Shown piece by piece: positions 45,824 to 54,925 of a DNA stretch of 55,774 nt. The notes beneath the pieces are model-generated. The model was not told the DNA's origin. It did no database searches and saw only the letters and a program-made list of their open reading frames with translations. Location of the stretch: positions 1 through 55,774 of the forward strand of contig JABEUY010000111.1 of assembly GCA_013044175.1 (NCBI GenBank), written 5' to 3'. The stretch is from Bacilli bacterium (lineage in GTDB: Bacteria; Bacillota; Bacilli; Alicyclobacillales; SLC66). Position 1 is the stretch's first letter. Each line of letters opens with the position of its first letter. A program made the translations under genes and the position numbers.

Positions 45824-46791
45824 AAACGTTATTTATCGGGATTGATACAAGTAACTATACGACTTCATTGTGCGCTGTCGATGACGAAGGTACGATCATC
45901 CATGAAGAACGACGAATTCTCACCGTTCAATTAGGTGAAAGAGGCTTGCAACAGTCGCAAGCCCTTTATCAGCACATCGTGGCACTTCCAGCGATGGTAA
46001 AGGCGTTGTCAGTGCACCTTCGAAGTCACGTGGTCAAGGGTATCGCGGTCAGTGCCAAACCCCGTGAAATTACAGATTCTTTTATGCCGGTTTTTCAGGC
46101 TGGACTTTTGGTAGGACAGACATTACAGGCTGGGACGGGAGCAAACCTCTTTCTCACCAATCATCAAGCGGGTCATGTGGCGGCTGGTATTTATACGTCA
46201 GGTGATCCTTTTCTTTTTGATGAAAAGCTACTCGTCCTCCATCTTTCAGGAGGTACAACCGACGTATTCTTAGCACAAAAAAACTGTGTGCATTTCGGTA
46301 TTCAACCTTTGTCTGGCGATCAAGGATTGCATATAGGTCAGTTTGTGGATCGTATTGGCGTCCGTCTCGGTTTGCCTTTTCCTGCAGGTCGTCATCTCGA
46401 ACGTATGGCGATCGAAGCTAGTTTATCGGATCAAGTGCCTACGATTCCCTCCTCGGTAAAAGACGGTGTGCCCAGTTTTAGTGGGCCGTTAAGCGCTGCG
46501 CTGCGTTTAGCGGATCAAGGTGTGGAAGGCTCTTTAATCGCCTATGCTGTCTTTCGGTGTTTAGCCAATACGCTTGAGAAAATGATTCGCTATGCGTATG
46601 AAACCCATCGAGTAAAAAGGTTTCTTCTCGTCGGTGGTGTCGCATCCAGTCAATTGCTCAGAGAACGTCTTCTCGAACGGTTTCAAGGCGCTAAGATAAA
46701 GCTTTCTTTTTGTGATCCTCGCTATGCATCGGATAATGCATTCGGTGTTGCCCTGATCGCAAAGAATCATTGGCAGTGGCCAATGGAATGA
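45820..46791 (+). CDS. TsaD/Kae1 paralogue with intact metal motif
   Basis: 323 residues in the ASKHA fold. GIDTSNYTTSL, the HQAGH metal motif (His115, His119), LSGGTTDV and the third ligand region SDNAFGVALIA (Asp near 305) are all preserved. True TsaD makes N6-threonylcarbamoyl-adenosine with TsaB and TsaE. This protein is divergent (VSAKPREITDSFMPVF in place of the TsaD PGLVGSL) and is the nusB-linked paralogue seen in some Firmicutes. Its substrate is unknown. GTG start coupled to nusB. Confidence 0.75.
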   Translation: MKTLFIGIDTSNYTTSLCAVDDEGTIIHEERRILTVQLGERGLQQSQALYQHIVALPAMVKALSVHLRSHVVKGIAVSAKPREITDSFMPVFQAGLLVGQTLQAGTGANLFLTNHQAGHVAAGIYTSGDPFLFDEKLLVLHLSGGTTDVFLAQKNCVHFGIQPLSGDQGLHIGQFVDRIGVRLGLPFPAGRHLERMAIEASLSDQVPTIPSSVKDGVPSFSGPLSAALRLADQGVEGSLIAYAVFRCLANTLEKMIRYAYETHRVKRFLLVGGVASSQLLRERLLERFQGAKIKLSFCDPRYASDNAFGVALIAKNHWQWPME

Positions 46792-46821
46792 TTGACTATT
46801 TTATGACTAGTGCAATTTGCC

Positions 46822-46850
46822 TAGTTGTAACCATCCGTTTGTAGTATAAT
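46822..46850 (+). promoter_or_regulatory. Promoter upstream of the ferredoxin reductase gene
   Basis: TATAAT at 46845-46850; the best -35 at 17 bases is TAGTTG (46822-46827), weak. It lies 50 bases before the GTG start in a 109-base gap. Confidence 0.55.
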
Positions 46851-46900
46851 AAAATGTGGTTTTTGCGCGCCGACAACCGGTGAGAAACGGAGGAAATGAT

Positions 46901-47908
46901 GTGACGCAAGTGAATGATGAGAAGATTTATGATATTACGATTATCGGTGGTGGCCCAGTAGGGCTTTTTGCTTCATTTTATGCAGGTATTCGCGATGCGA
47001 GTACAAAAATAATTGACAGTTTGCCTCAACTTGGTGGCCAACTCGCTGAACTATATCCAGAAAAATATATCTATGATGTGGCTGGGTTTCCTAAAATTCG
47101 CGCTCTTGATTTAATTCATCAGCTTACCGAGCAGATGATGCAGTATAATCCTCAAGTATGCTTGAATGAAAAAGTGGTCTCTGTCGTCAAACGTGAAGAG
47201 GATCACGTTTTTGAATTGACAACCGATCGTGGCCATGTTCATCAATCGCGGGCTGTTCTCGTCACGGCTGGTATTGGTGCTTTTACGCCTAAATCATTAC
47301 CCGTTGCCAATGTAGAACAATATGAAGGTAAAGGGATTCATTATTATATTGATGATTTAAGCAAATTTGCTGATACGAATGCCCTGGTTGTTGGCGGTGG
47401 TGATTCAGCTGTTGACTTTGCGCTCATGCTCCGTCGTGTCTGTAAGAGTGTTACGTTGATTCACCGTCGTGATCAATTCCGTGCCCATGAAGAAAATGTA
47501 AAGACATTACTTGCTTCAGATGTTCACGTAAAAACTTTCTATGAATTAAAAGCCGTTCACGGTGATGATGGTCGTCTAAAACAAGCGACGATTTTCGACA
47601 ATCGCACGAAAGAAGAAGAAACGATCGATGTTGATGTCGTCCTTGGTACACTCGGGTTTTCTGCATCGTTAGGTCCAATTCTGGAATGGGGTCTTGACAT
47701 CGAAGATAACGCCATCGTTGTCGATTCAAGGATGGGTACGAATGTACCAGGTATCTTTGCGGCTGGCGATATCGTTACGTATCCGGGTAAAATCAAATTG
47801 ATCGCAACAGGATTTGGTGAAGCGCCTACGGCGATCAACAACGCGAAAATCTATCTCGATCCGACTTCTAAATTACATCCAGGACATAGCAGCAGCAGAA
47901 AATCCTAA
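46901..47908 (+). CDS. Ferredoxin--NADP+ reductase, thioredoxin-reductase-like type (YumC family)
   Basis: FAD flavoprotein of 335 residues. FAD motif [21 protein letters not shown] motif [14 protein letters not shown]-terminal FAD motif GIFAAGDI. The CxxC of thioredoxin reductase is absent and the YIYDVAGFP segment is that of YumC-type reductases, so it passes electrons to ferredoxin or flavodoxin. GTG 46901 behind cggagg. Followed by folD after 13 bases. Confidence 0.9.
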   Translation: MTQVNDEKIYDITIIGGGPVGLFASFYAGIRDASTKIIDSLPQLGGQLAELYPEKYIYDVAGFPKIRALDLIHQLTEQMMQYNPQVCLNEKVVSVVKREEDHVFELTTDRGHVHQSRAVLVTAGIGAFTPKSLPVANVEQYEGKGIHYYIDDLSKFADTNALVVGGGDSAVDFALMLRRVCKSVTLIHRRDQFRAHEENVKTLLASDVHVKTFYELKAVHGDDGRLKQATIFDNRTKEEETIDVDVVLGTLGFSASLGPILEWGLDIEDNAIVVDSRMGTNVPGIFAAGDIVTYPGKIKLIATGFGEAPTAINNAKIYLDPTSKLHPGHSSSRKS

Positions 47909-47921
47909 GGGGGATTTCTCG

Positions 47922-48767
47922 TTGACGCATCTTATTGATGGTAAAAAATGGGCTTTATTAAGTCGCGAAGAAACCAAACAAGCTTGCGCTATTCTAACGC
48001 AAGAAGGTCGTCAGCCTGGCCTAACCGTTGTTCTCGTCGGTGAAGATCCCGCCTCGCAAACGTATGTGCGTGGCAAGGAGAAAGCGGCCACTGAGGCTGG
48101 CATGCAGTCTGCGATCATTCGATTGGAAGCGACGATTACCCAAGATGAACTTCTTGCCGTCATTTACCGTTTGAATCAAGATCCACATGTTCATGGTATC
48201 CTAGTTCAACTTCCTTTGCCAAAACATATCGATGATCAAGTGATTATCGATGCCATCGCGATCGAAAAAGATGTCGATGGCTTTCATGCCACAAATGTCG
48301 GTGCGTTGGCACTCGGTCTAACAGGATTTGTTCCTTGTACGCCACTTGGCATCATGCGTATGTTGGCTTATGAGAACATCTCGTTGTCAGGAAAGCACGC
48401 TGTTGTGATTGGTCGTTCAAACATCGTCGGAAAACCGATGGCGCAATTATTATTAAAAGCCAACGCTACCGTGACGATTTGCCACTCTAAAACCGAAAAT
48501 CTTGGTCAGATCACGCGCCAAGCGGATATCTTGATCAGTGCGGTCGGTAAGGCGCATCTCGTCAAAGCGGATATGGTGAAAGAAGGCGCTGTTGTCATCG
48601 ATGTCGGTATGAATCGGCTCGATGGTAAACTCGTCGGTGATGTTGATTTTGAAAACGTAAAAGAAGTAGCTAGTGCCATTACACCTGTTCCAGGTGGAGT
48701 CGGCCCAATGACAATCGCTATGCTGTTGCATAATACTGTGCAAGCAGCATCGAATGTTACATCGTGA
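47922..48767 (+). CDS. folD: Bifunctional methylenetetrahydrofolate dehydrogenase/cyclohydrolase
   Basis: 281 residues. Catalytic Lys in [35 protein letters not shown] and [10 protein letters not shown] are diagnostic. It interconverts the methylene-THF made by glycine cleavage with formyl-THF. TTG 47922 behind aaggggga. Confidence 0.95.
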   Translation: MTHLIDGKKWALLSREETKQACAILTQEGRQPGLTVVLVGEDPASQTYVRGKEKAATEAGMQSAIIRLEATITQDELLAVIYRLNQDPHVHGILVQLPLPKHIDDQVIIDAIAIEKDVDGFHATNVGALALGLTGFVPCTPLGIMRMLAYENISLSGKHAVVIGRSNIVGKPMAQLLLKANATVTICHSKTENLGQITRQADILISAVGKAHLVKADMVKEGAVVIDVGMNRLDGKLVGDVDFENVKEVASAITPVPGGVGPMTIAMLLHNTVQAASNVTS

Positions 48768-48778
48768 GGTAATAGCCC

Positions 48779-50134
48779 TTGACGATTCATTCCGTTTATG
48801 AAGTTACTACGATCATCAAGTCGACTTTGACCAGTTCAATAGCATTACAAAATCTCTTCGTTCAAGGAGAGATATCTAATTTTAGTCGTCCTGCAAGCGG
48901 CCATCTTTATTTTTCGCTAAAAGATGACAAAGCCCGCTTGCGTGTGGTCATGTTCGCAGGTAGTGCTCGATATCTCCAATTTCTTCCCTCTGACGGTATG
49001 CGTGTCATCGTCAGGGGGTCTCTTGATGTTTTTGAAAAATCAGGTGACTATCAACTTTACGCAAAAGAAATGCAACCAGATGGAATCGGTGCTTTGTATC
49101 TAGCTTTTGAACAAGTGAAAGAACGGTTGCAAAAAGCAGGATGGTTCGAAGCCGATAGAAAGAAAGCGATACCTGCCTTCCCGAAGACGATCGCTTTGAT
49201 TACATCAGGAACGGGAGCGGCTGTGCGTGACATGATCACAACGTTAAACAGACGCTATCCGCTTGCTACTGTGCGCGTTGTACCTGTTGCAGTACAGGGT
49301 GATGAAGCACCGAAGCAAATCGCTGCTGCAATTGATCTCGTCGATCGCCATCTTCTTGCGGATGTTATGATCGTAGGGCGCGGTGGTGGATCGTTTGAGG
49401 AGCTATTTGCTTTTAATACCGAAATCGTTGCAACGGCGATCGAAAAGGCCACGATTCCTGTCATCTCGGCTGTTGGTCATGAGACGGATACGACGATTTC
49501 CGACTTTGTTGCTGATCTTCGTGCTCCGACGCCGACAGCAGCAGCTGAGATCGTGAGTCCTGATCAGACGCAGCTTTTTGCGCACATACTCGATGCGATG
49601 CAAAAGCTGACAAGTATAGTTAATCGACAAAATGAGCAACGACAGCGAACGCTTGAACGACTGATCAATACGCCATTTTTTCAAGAGCCTATGCGTTTGA
49701 TTTCCCGTTACCATGAGTATCTTGATCGCCAAGAAGTGCAGATGCGGGATATTTTGCGTGCTCAGTTGTATCGTAGGCAAAAATCATTGTCTTTTACGGA
49801 GACTCGTTTGGCCAAAACCAATCCGTATTCTCGCCTTATGTTGATAAAATCACAATTGAAAAATTGGGAAGAAAGATTGGAGAAGGCTAAAAATCAAGTA
49901 GTGCAAAGTAAGGAAAAGCATCTCGTGCAACGAATTGATCAACTATCCTTGTTAAATCCTTTGTCTGTGATGCAAAGAGGTTATGCGATTGTGTATAATC
50001 ATGCAAATCGTGCTGTGATTTCACAACATCAGTTGCACCCTGGTGAACAGATTCGCGTTGAACTTGTCGATGGATGGTTGGATTGTCAAGTATGGGGGGT
50101 GTATGAACGTGAAGGAAGAGAACATGACGTTTGA
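48779..50134 (+). CDS. xseA: Exodeoxyribonuclease VII large subunit
   Basis: 451 residues. OB-fold N-terminus (FVQGEISNFSRPASGHLYFSLKD), then the catalytic core with ALITSGTGAAVRDMITTLNRRYP, GRGGGSFEELFAFN and VGHETDTTISDFVADLRAPTPTAAAE, and a coiled-coil C-terminus. TTG start 48779, 11 bases after folD. Overlaps xseB. Confidence 0.95.
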   Translation: MTIHSVYEVTTIIKSTLTSSIALQNLFVQGEISNFSRPASGHLYFSLKDDKARLRVVMFAGSARYLQFLPSDGMRVIVRGSLDVFEKSGDYQLYAKEMQPDGIGALYLAFEQVKERLQKAGWFEADRKKAIPAFPKTIALITSGTGAAVRDMITTLNRRYPLATVRVVPVAVQGDEAPKQIAAAIDLVDRHLLADVMIVGRGGGSFEELFAFNTEIVATAIEKATIPVISAVGHETDTTISDFVADLRAPTPTAAAEIVSPDQTQLFAHILDAMQKLTSIVNRQNEQRQRTLERLINTPFFQEPMRLISRYHEYLDRQEVQMRDILRAQLYRRQKSLSFTETRLAKTNPYSRLMLIKSQLKNWEERLEKAKNQVVQSKEKHLVQRIDQLSLLNPLSVMQRGYAIVYNHANRAVISQHQLHPGEQIRVELVDGWLDCQVWGVYEREGREHDV

Positions 50135-50339
50135 AGAGGCGCTCAGTCGTCTGGATGCGATTGTAAAGGATTTGGAGGCTGGCGAATTAGCTTTGGATGT
50201 TGCGATTGATAAGTACCAGATCGGTATGCAACTCGCTAAGGTGTGCCGAGAAAAGCTGCATAATGCTGAGCAGAAGGTAGAAATGGTTATCGCAACTGAA
50301 ACCGGGTTTGAAGTTCGCCCTTTTGAGGTGAAAGAATAA
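50103..50339 (+). CDS. xseB: Exodeoxyribonuclease VII small subunit
   Basis: 78 residues, a three-helix protein. TFEEALSRLDAIVKDLEAGELALD and KVCREKLHNAEQKVEMV are canonical. Starts possible at ATG 50103, GTG 50109 or ATG 50124; all overlap or abut the end of xseA. Confidence 0.92.
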   Translation: MNVKEENMTFEEALSRLDAIVKDLEAGELALDVAIDKYQIGMQLAKVCREKLHNAEQKVEMVIATETGFEVRPFEVKE

Positions 50340-51230
50340 GTGTCTATCGACGTAGAGCAGTTATTGCAAACAATAAGTAAGCAAATCGAGCAGGCTATGG
50401 ATTTGTATCTTCCTAAAGAAGGCACTCATCCTTCCATATTATATGAAGCAATGCGTTATAGTGTGTTTGCAGGGGGAAAAAGGCTACGGCCAGCGTTGTT
50501 GCTTTTGACGACCAAAGCTTGTCGAGGTTCGCAAAGTGATGCTTTAAGGGCGGCATGTGGTCTTGAATTTATCCACACGTATTCGTTAATCCATGATGAT
50601 TTGCCTGCGATGGACAATGATGATTTTCGACGTGGACGACCGACGAATCACATAGTGTTTGGTGAAGCGAATGCGATTTTGGCTGGTGATGCATTACTGA
50701 CGCACGCATTTTCGGTGATCGCATCTGGTGATCTTGCCGCAGAAAAAAAAGTTCGTCTCATCCAAGAAGTTGCGCAGGCGAGCGGTGCGTTGGGGATGGT
50801 AGCGGGTCAAGCTGCTGATCTTCTCGCGGAAAATAGCGTTATCGATGTAGATCAATTAGCGTTTATTCATCAGCATAAAACTGGTGATTTGTTACGTGCT
50901 TCTGTGCGAATGGGTGCGATCGTTGCAGGTGCGACGGAGGATACGCTTGATGTACTCACGAAGTATGCTGAAGCACTCGGATTAGCTTTTCAAATCCATG
51001 ATGATATCCTTGATGTTGTTGGTGATCCGGTCGCCTTAGGTAAACAGACCGGTATGGATGAAAGTCTGCAAAAAGCGACATGGCCATCTGTATTCGGATT
51101 AGAGGCATCGCGACAACAAGTGAGCAAATTAACTGATTTTGCCCTTTCTTGCCTAGCCTCTTTAGAACCCAGTGAAGCGTTTGCTGAGCTTCGTGCTTTA
51201 GCGACATGGCTTGTCAATCGCAACCATTAA
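50340..51230 (+). CDS. ispA: Farnesyl (short-chain polyprenyl) diphosphate synthase
   Basis: 296 residues. First Asp-rich motif DDLPAMDND with the two-residue insertion of type II enzymes, second motif DDILD, GKRLRP for the diphosphate, and RRGRPT. GTG 50340 follows the xseB stop directly. Makes the C15 precursor for undecaprenyl lipid and quinones. Confidence 0.94.
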   Translation: MSIDVEQLLQTISKQIEQAMDLYLPKEGTHPSILYEAMRYSVFAGGKRLRPALLLLTTKACRGSQSDALRAACGLEFIHTYSLIHDDLPAMDNDDFRRGRPTNHIVFGEANAILAGDALLTHAFSVIASGDLAAEKKVRLIQEVAQASGALGMVAGQAADLLAENSVIDVDQLAFIHQHKTGDLLRASVRMGAIVAGATEDTLDVLTKYAEALGLAFQIHDDILDVVGDPVALGKQTGMDESLQKATWPSVFGLEASRQQVSKLTDFALSCLASLEPSEAFAELRALATWLVNRNH

Positions 51231-51296
51231 TAGCCATTGAAAGTTGAGTTTGAAGGCCAAGACGTTGGGTAACACTACGTCTCGGAGGTGATAAGG

Positions 51297-51503
51297 ATGA
51301 CCGTTGGCGTGAAACTGCAACAGACGATCGCTTCAGCACAAACTGTAGCTGCCAATCTTAAATCTTTTGCCCTAGACACGCAAGATCAGCAGGCTAAGCA
51401 ATTGTTTACGCAATTGGCGCAATCGATGGATAATACCGTGTCGACGTTAGAGTCGCGACTGAATTTTGTCATGCAACAAGAACCGCAATACCGTCAACAA
51501 TAA
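51297..51503 (+). CDS. DUF1657 protein
   Basis: 68 residues, all helical. TVGVKLQQTIASAQTVAANLKSFALDTQDQQAKQLF matches DUF1657, usually found with spoVA2mob genes and DUF421 proteins of spore membranes. Here it is alone between ispA and dxs. ATG 51297 behind cggaggtga. A sporulation link is inferred from the family only. Confidence 0.8.
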   Translation: MTVGVKLQQTIASAQTVAANLKSFALDTQDQQAKQLFTQLAQSMDNTVSTLESRLNFVMQQEPQYRQQ

Positions 51504-51515
51504 CCGCATTACATG

Positions 51516-51563
51516 GCATGGTTTAGGCGATAAATTGCTGGCCTAGCCATGCTGTGTTATACT
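51516..51563 (+). promoter_or_regulatory. dxs promoter with overlapping inverted repeat
   Basis: TTGCTG (51535-51540), 17 bases, TATACT (51558-51563). An imperfect inverted repeat, GCATGGtttAGGC (51516-51528) and GCCTAGCCATGC (51541-51552), has its left arm upstream of the -35 and its right arm in the spacer, as an operator would. No T-tract follows directly, so it is not a good terminator. Confidence 0.6.
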
Positions 51564-51630
51564 TTTTTAACAGATTGAGATGTTTATAGCGTGGGTAAAG
51601 GTTGGCTAGAAGGGAAAGGACGGCGCTCCC

Positions 51631-53538
51631 ATGTTTTTGGAACGGGTAAATGAGCCTTCGGATATGAAGTCTTTGTCCGTGGCTCAGTTGGAGACGCTCT
51701 CAGAAGAAATTCGACATTTCTTAATTGATAATGTGACGAAGACGGGCGGTCATTTTGGACCTAATCTCGGCGTGGTTGAATTGACGGTCGCGCTTCATTA
51801 TGTCTTTGATTCGCCACGCGATAAGATCGTTTGGGATGTCGGACACCAAGCTTATGTGCATAAGATATTGACGGGACGAAAAGATCGCTTTTCGACACTT
51901 CGTCAGTATAAAGGCATGGCGGGCTTCTTGAAGCGTTCTGAAAGTCCTCATGATGTATTTGGCGCTGGGCACGCGAGCACTTCGATTTCCGCGGCTCTTG
52001 GTATGGCGATCGCTCGTGATTTGCAAAAAGAAAATCATCATGTCATCGCTGTAATCGGTGATGGTGCAATGACGGGTGGTATGGCGTTTGAAGCGCTCAA
52101 TCATGCCGGTCATCTCAAAAAAAATTTACTCGTTATTTTAAACGACAATGAAATGTCCATCTCCGAAAATGTCGGCGCTGTTTCGCAGTATCTTAATCGT
52201 TTGCGAACGGATCCTCATTATGGAAAATTGAAGTCGGAGATTGAAAGTTTGCTTCGTAAAATTCCTTCGATCGGTGATCGTTTAGCGAATGCTGCGGAAA
52301 AAGCAAAAGATAGTGTCAAGTATTTTCTCGTTGAAGGCGCACTATTTGAAGAGTTTGGTTTTACTTATTTTGGACCGATTCCGGGTCATGATTTGCGTAC
52401 CCTTGTTGCATTACTTGAGCAAGTAAAAGACCTTGAGGGGCCTGTTCTCATTCATGTCGTCACGGAAAAAGGGAAAGGTTATCCTTCAGCGGCATCGACA
52501 CCTGATAAATTACACAGTATTGGCGGGCAAGTTACTTCGCCGAAAAAGTCAGTACCGACCTACACCGATGTCTTTGCAGCGACGGTGATCGAATTAGCTA
52601 AAGAGGATGATCGGATCGTCGCAGTGACTGCTGCGATGGGTAGCGGGACAGGGTTATTAAAATTCAGTCAAGTTTTTCCTGATCGTTTTTTTGATGTGGG
52701 TATCGCAGAGCAACATGCGACGACACTTTGCGCAGGTCTTGCTACGACGGGATTGCGCCCTGTTTTTGCAGTGTATAGTACGTTTTTACAACGTGCGTTT
52801 GATCAAGTCATTCATGATGTTGGTATCCAAAAATTACCTGTTATTTTTGCGATTGATCGTGCTGGCTTGGTTGGCCCTGATGGTGAGACGCATCAAGGTG
52901 TATTTGATATCGCTTACCTGCGTATCATCCCCAACCTTACGATCATGATGCCTAAAGATGAAGCCGAATTACGCCACATGCTGTATACAGCGTTATTTAT
53001 CGATGGGCCAGTCGCTGTACGATATCCACGTACAGAAGGTATGGGTGTTTCGCTCGATGCACCTTGGCAACGCCTGGAAGTTGGACGATCTGAAGTGGTT
53101 CGTGAAGGTCGCGATGTGACGATTTTAGCGATCGGTACGATGGTTACGGTTGCAGAAAATGCAGCTTTTATGTTGGCAGAACAAGGTATTCTTGCTGAAG
53201 TGATCAATATGCGGTTTATAAAACCGCTCGATGAAGAGCGATTGGATGAATTGGCTCTGAGAGGCAAGCCGATTGTTACGGTCGAGGAGGCTAGCCTTGC
53301 TGGAGGTATGGGTGCTGCTGTTTTAGAATACTTTGCAACCAAAGGGATCATTTTACCGATTGTACCGATCGGATTACCTGATCAATTCATCGATCATGGC
53401 AGTCGACCAGAGCTTTTGCATCATGTTGGCTTAACGGCAGAACATATCGCGCAAGAAACACAAGCTTTGCTCGATCGAACAAGACAAGCGGTATCGCCTA
53501 AAGTAATACCTTCAAAAAGAAAGTCTGTTGGTCATTGA
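51631..53538 (+). CDS. dxs: 1-Deoxy-D-xylulose-5-phosphate synthase
   Basis: First enzyme of the MEP isoprenoid pathway, 635 residues. GHFGPNLGVVELTVALHYVFD, thiamine diphosphate motif GDGAMTGGMAFEALNHAG, NDNEMSISENVGA, and the transketolase C-domain with DRAGLVGPDGETHQG. ATG 51631. Its stop overlaps the tlyA start. Confidence 0.97.
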   Translation: MFLERVNEPSDMKSLSVAQLETLSEEIRHFLIDNVTKTGGHFGPNLGVVELTVALHYVFDSPRDKIVWDVGHQAYVHKILTGRKDRFSTLRQYKGMAGFLKRSESPHDVFGAGHASTSISAALGMAIARDLQKENHHVIAVIGDGAMTGGMAFEALNHAGHLKKNLLVILNDNEMSISENVGAVSQYLNRLRTDPHYGKLKSEIESLLRKIPSIGDRLANAAEKAKDSVKYFLVEGALFEEFGFTYFGPIPGHDLRTLVALLEQVKDLEGPVLIHVVTEKGKGYPSAASTPDKLHSIGGQVTSPKKSVPTYTDVFAATVIELAKEDDRIVAVTAAMGSGTGLLKFSQVFPDRFFDVGIAEQHATTLCAGLATTGLRPVFAVYSTFLQRAFDQVIHDVGIQKLPVIFAIDRAGLVGPDGETHQGVFDIAYLRIIPNLTIMMPKDEAELRHMLYTALFIDGPVAVRYPRTEGMGVSLDAPWQRLEVGRSEVVREGRDVTILAIGTMVTVAENAAFMLAEQGILAEVINMRFIKPLDEERLDELALRGKPIVTVEEASLAGGMGAAVLEYFATKGIILPIVPIGLPDQFIDHGSRPELLHHVGLTAEHIAQETQALLDRTRQAVSPKVIPSKRKSVGH

Positions 53539-54347
53539 TGGGCAAGGAACGAATCGATGTGTTGTTATTTAATCAAGGCTTAGCAAGTTCACGCGAAGAA
53601 GCTAAACGTTTGATTATGGCTGGCCTTGTCTATCATGGTACAGAGAAAGTGGATAAACCGGGCACGAAAATTACCATGGATGCGATACTAACCGTGAAAG
53701 GTGCGCTTCATCCGTATGTATCTCGTGGTGGTTTAAAATTAGCCAAGGCGATCGAAGCATTTTCACTATCTTTTGAAGATAAGATCGTTCTCGATGTAGG
53801 CGCATCAACGGGTGGATTTACGGATTGCGCTTTACAGCATGGTGCATGTTTTGTCTATAGTCTGGATGTAGGCTATGGACAACTTGCCTGGTCTCTTCGC
53901 ACAGATCAGCGTGTTAAGGTGATGGAGAGAACCAATTTTCGCTATGCGGATCCTGACTGGTTTGATCCAAGGCCGCAAATCGCCGTCATGGATGTTTCGT
54001 TCATCTCGATTACGAAACTTTTTGCCAAACTTAAAGAAATTTTGATTCCTGAAGCGATGATCGTCACGCTTGTTAAACCACAGTTTGAAGCGGGCGTGGA
54101 AGCAGTCGCTAAAGGTGGCATTGTTAGAGATAAAGCCATTCACTTGCAGGTGATTCAAGACGTGGTACAAAAAGCGAGAGATGTAGGTTGGCAAGCGAAT
54201 GGAATCACGTTCTCCCCAATACGTGGTGGGGATGGTAATATCGAATTTCTGCTTTGGTTGACAAGTCAAGATGGCACGTCGTTTCCGCAGATAACACAGA
54301 AAGATATTACCGATGTGGTCGAGCTCGCTCACCAACTAGCGCAATAA
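53538..54347 (+). CDS. tlyA: TlyA family rRNA methyltransferase / S4-domain protein
   Basis: 269 residues from ATG 53538. N-terminal S4 RNA-binding domain (RIDVLLFNQGLASSREEAKRLIMAG), then an FtsJ-like Rossmann methyltransferase with LDVGASTGGFTDCALQHGA and KPQFEAG. It 2'-O-methylates rRNA; formerly annotated as hemolysin. In Bacillus (YqxC) it also sits between dxs and nadK. Confidence 0.92.
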   Translation: MGKERIDVLLFNQGLASSREEAKRLIMAGLVYHGTEKVDKPGTKITMDAILTVKGALHPYVSRGGLKLAKAIEAFSLSFEDKIVLDVGASTGGFTDCALQHGACFVYSLDVGYGQLAWSLRTDQRVKVMERTNFRYADPDWFDPRPQIAVMDVSFISITKLFAKLKEILIPEAMIVTLVKPQFEAGVEAVAKGGIVRDKAIHLQVIQDVVQKARDVGWQANGITFSPIRGGDGNIEFLLWLTSQDGTSFPQITQKDITDVVELAHQLAQ

Positions 54348-54401
54348 AGTCAACATACTTTGAGCGGCTGACGCATGAGAATAGCGGGGGTGTAAAACGC
54401 T

Positions 54402-54908
54402 ATGTCAATCGTCGCCGTTCTTCTTTTTGTGTTCATTCTTGTTATCCTGGTAAGGCATCGCGGTGGTAGACATCGCGAGCGTGCTATCGATTTGTCGATT
54501 TGGCGACCACGTCTCGTCGCTGCGGTTCGACTCGCACAGCAACATGGTTATCACACCTATCAAGGTGGGGAAGCGCATGAAGTTGCAACTTACCATGGCA
54601 AAAGGAAATCGATCGCCTATCTGTATATCGATTTTTTTGTTGAAAAAGATGGGATTCATTATCCGGTTAAAGTTCATAAAAGTAGGCAGTCAAATCGACT
54701 TGACGGACCTTTCTTGCGCGATCATCTTTTAGCGCTTTGGCTTCTTTATGACACACCGATCGTTTATATTCATCTAGAAAAATCGACGGTTAATCTGGTG
54801 GATTTTTCGATATATTGGCCGAGAAGAACGTTGCAAAAGCGCTGGATGGGCAGAATTCTTTGGTTAGGTATCGGCTTATTTATTGGCTTTTTGATTGCTC
54901 ATCATTGA
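54402..54908 (+). CDS. Unknown protein with a membrane helix at each end
   Basis: 168 residues. N-terminal helix at about 3-18, basic stretch, a soluble middle (about 30-145) and a C-terminal helix at about 150-166. The middle part, with GYHTYQGGEAHEV, YLYIDFFVEKDG and IHYPVKVHK, is patterned like the core strands of a PD-(D/E)XK nuclease fold, but the E-x-K position reads K-V-H-K, so any such fold is probably inactive. No family is recognised with confidence. Between tlyA and nadK in the same direction. Confidence 0.6.
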   Translation: MSIVAVLLFVFILVILVRHRGGRHRERAIDLSIWRPRLVAAVRLAQQHGYHTYQGGEAHEVATYHGKRKSIAYLYIDFFVEKDGIHYPVKVHKSRQSNRLDGPFLRDHLLALWLLYDTPIVYIHLEKSTVNLVDFSIYWPRRTLQKRWMGRILWLGIGLFIGFLIAHH

Positions 54909-54925
54909 AAGGAAGTAAATCACTC

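Noticed and set aside
46901-47908. Thioredoxin reductase.
   Set aside because: The redox CxxC is missing; the sequence fits the YumC-type ferredoxin-NADP reductase.
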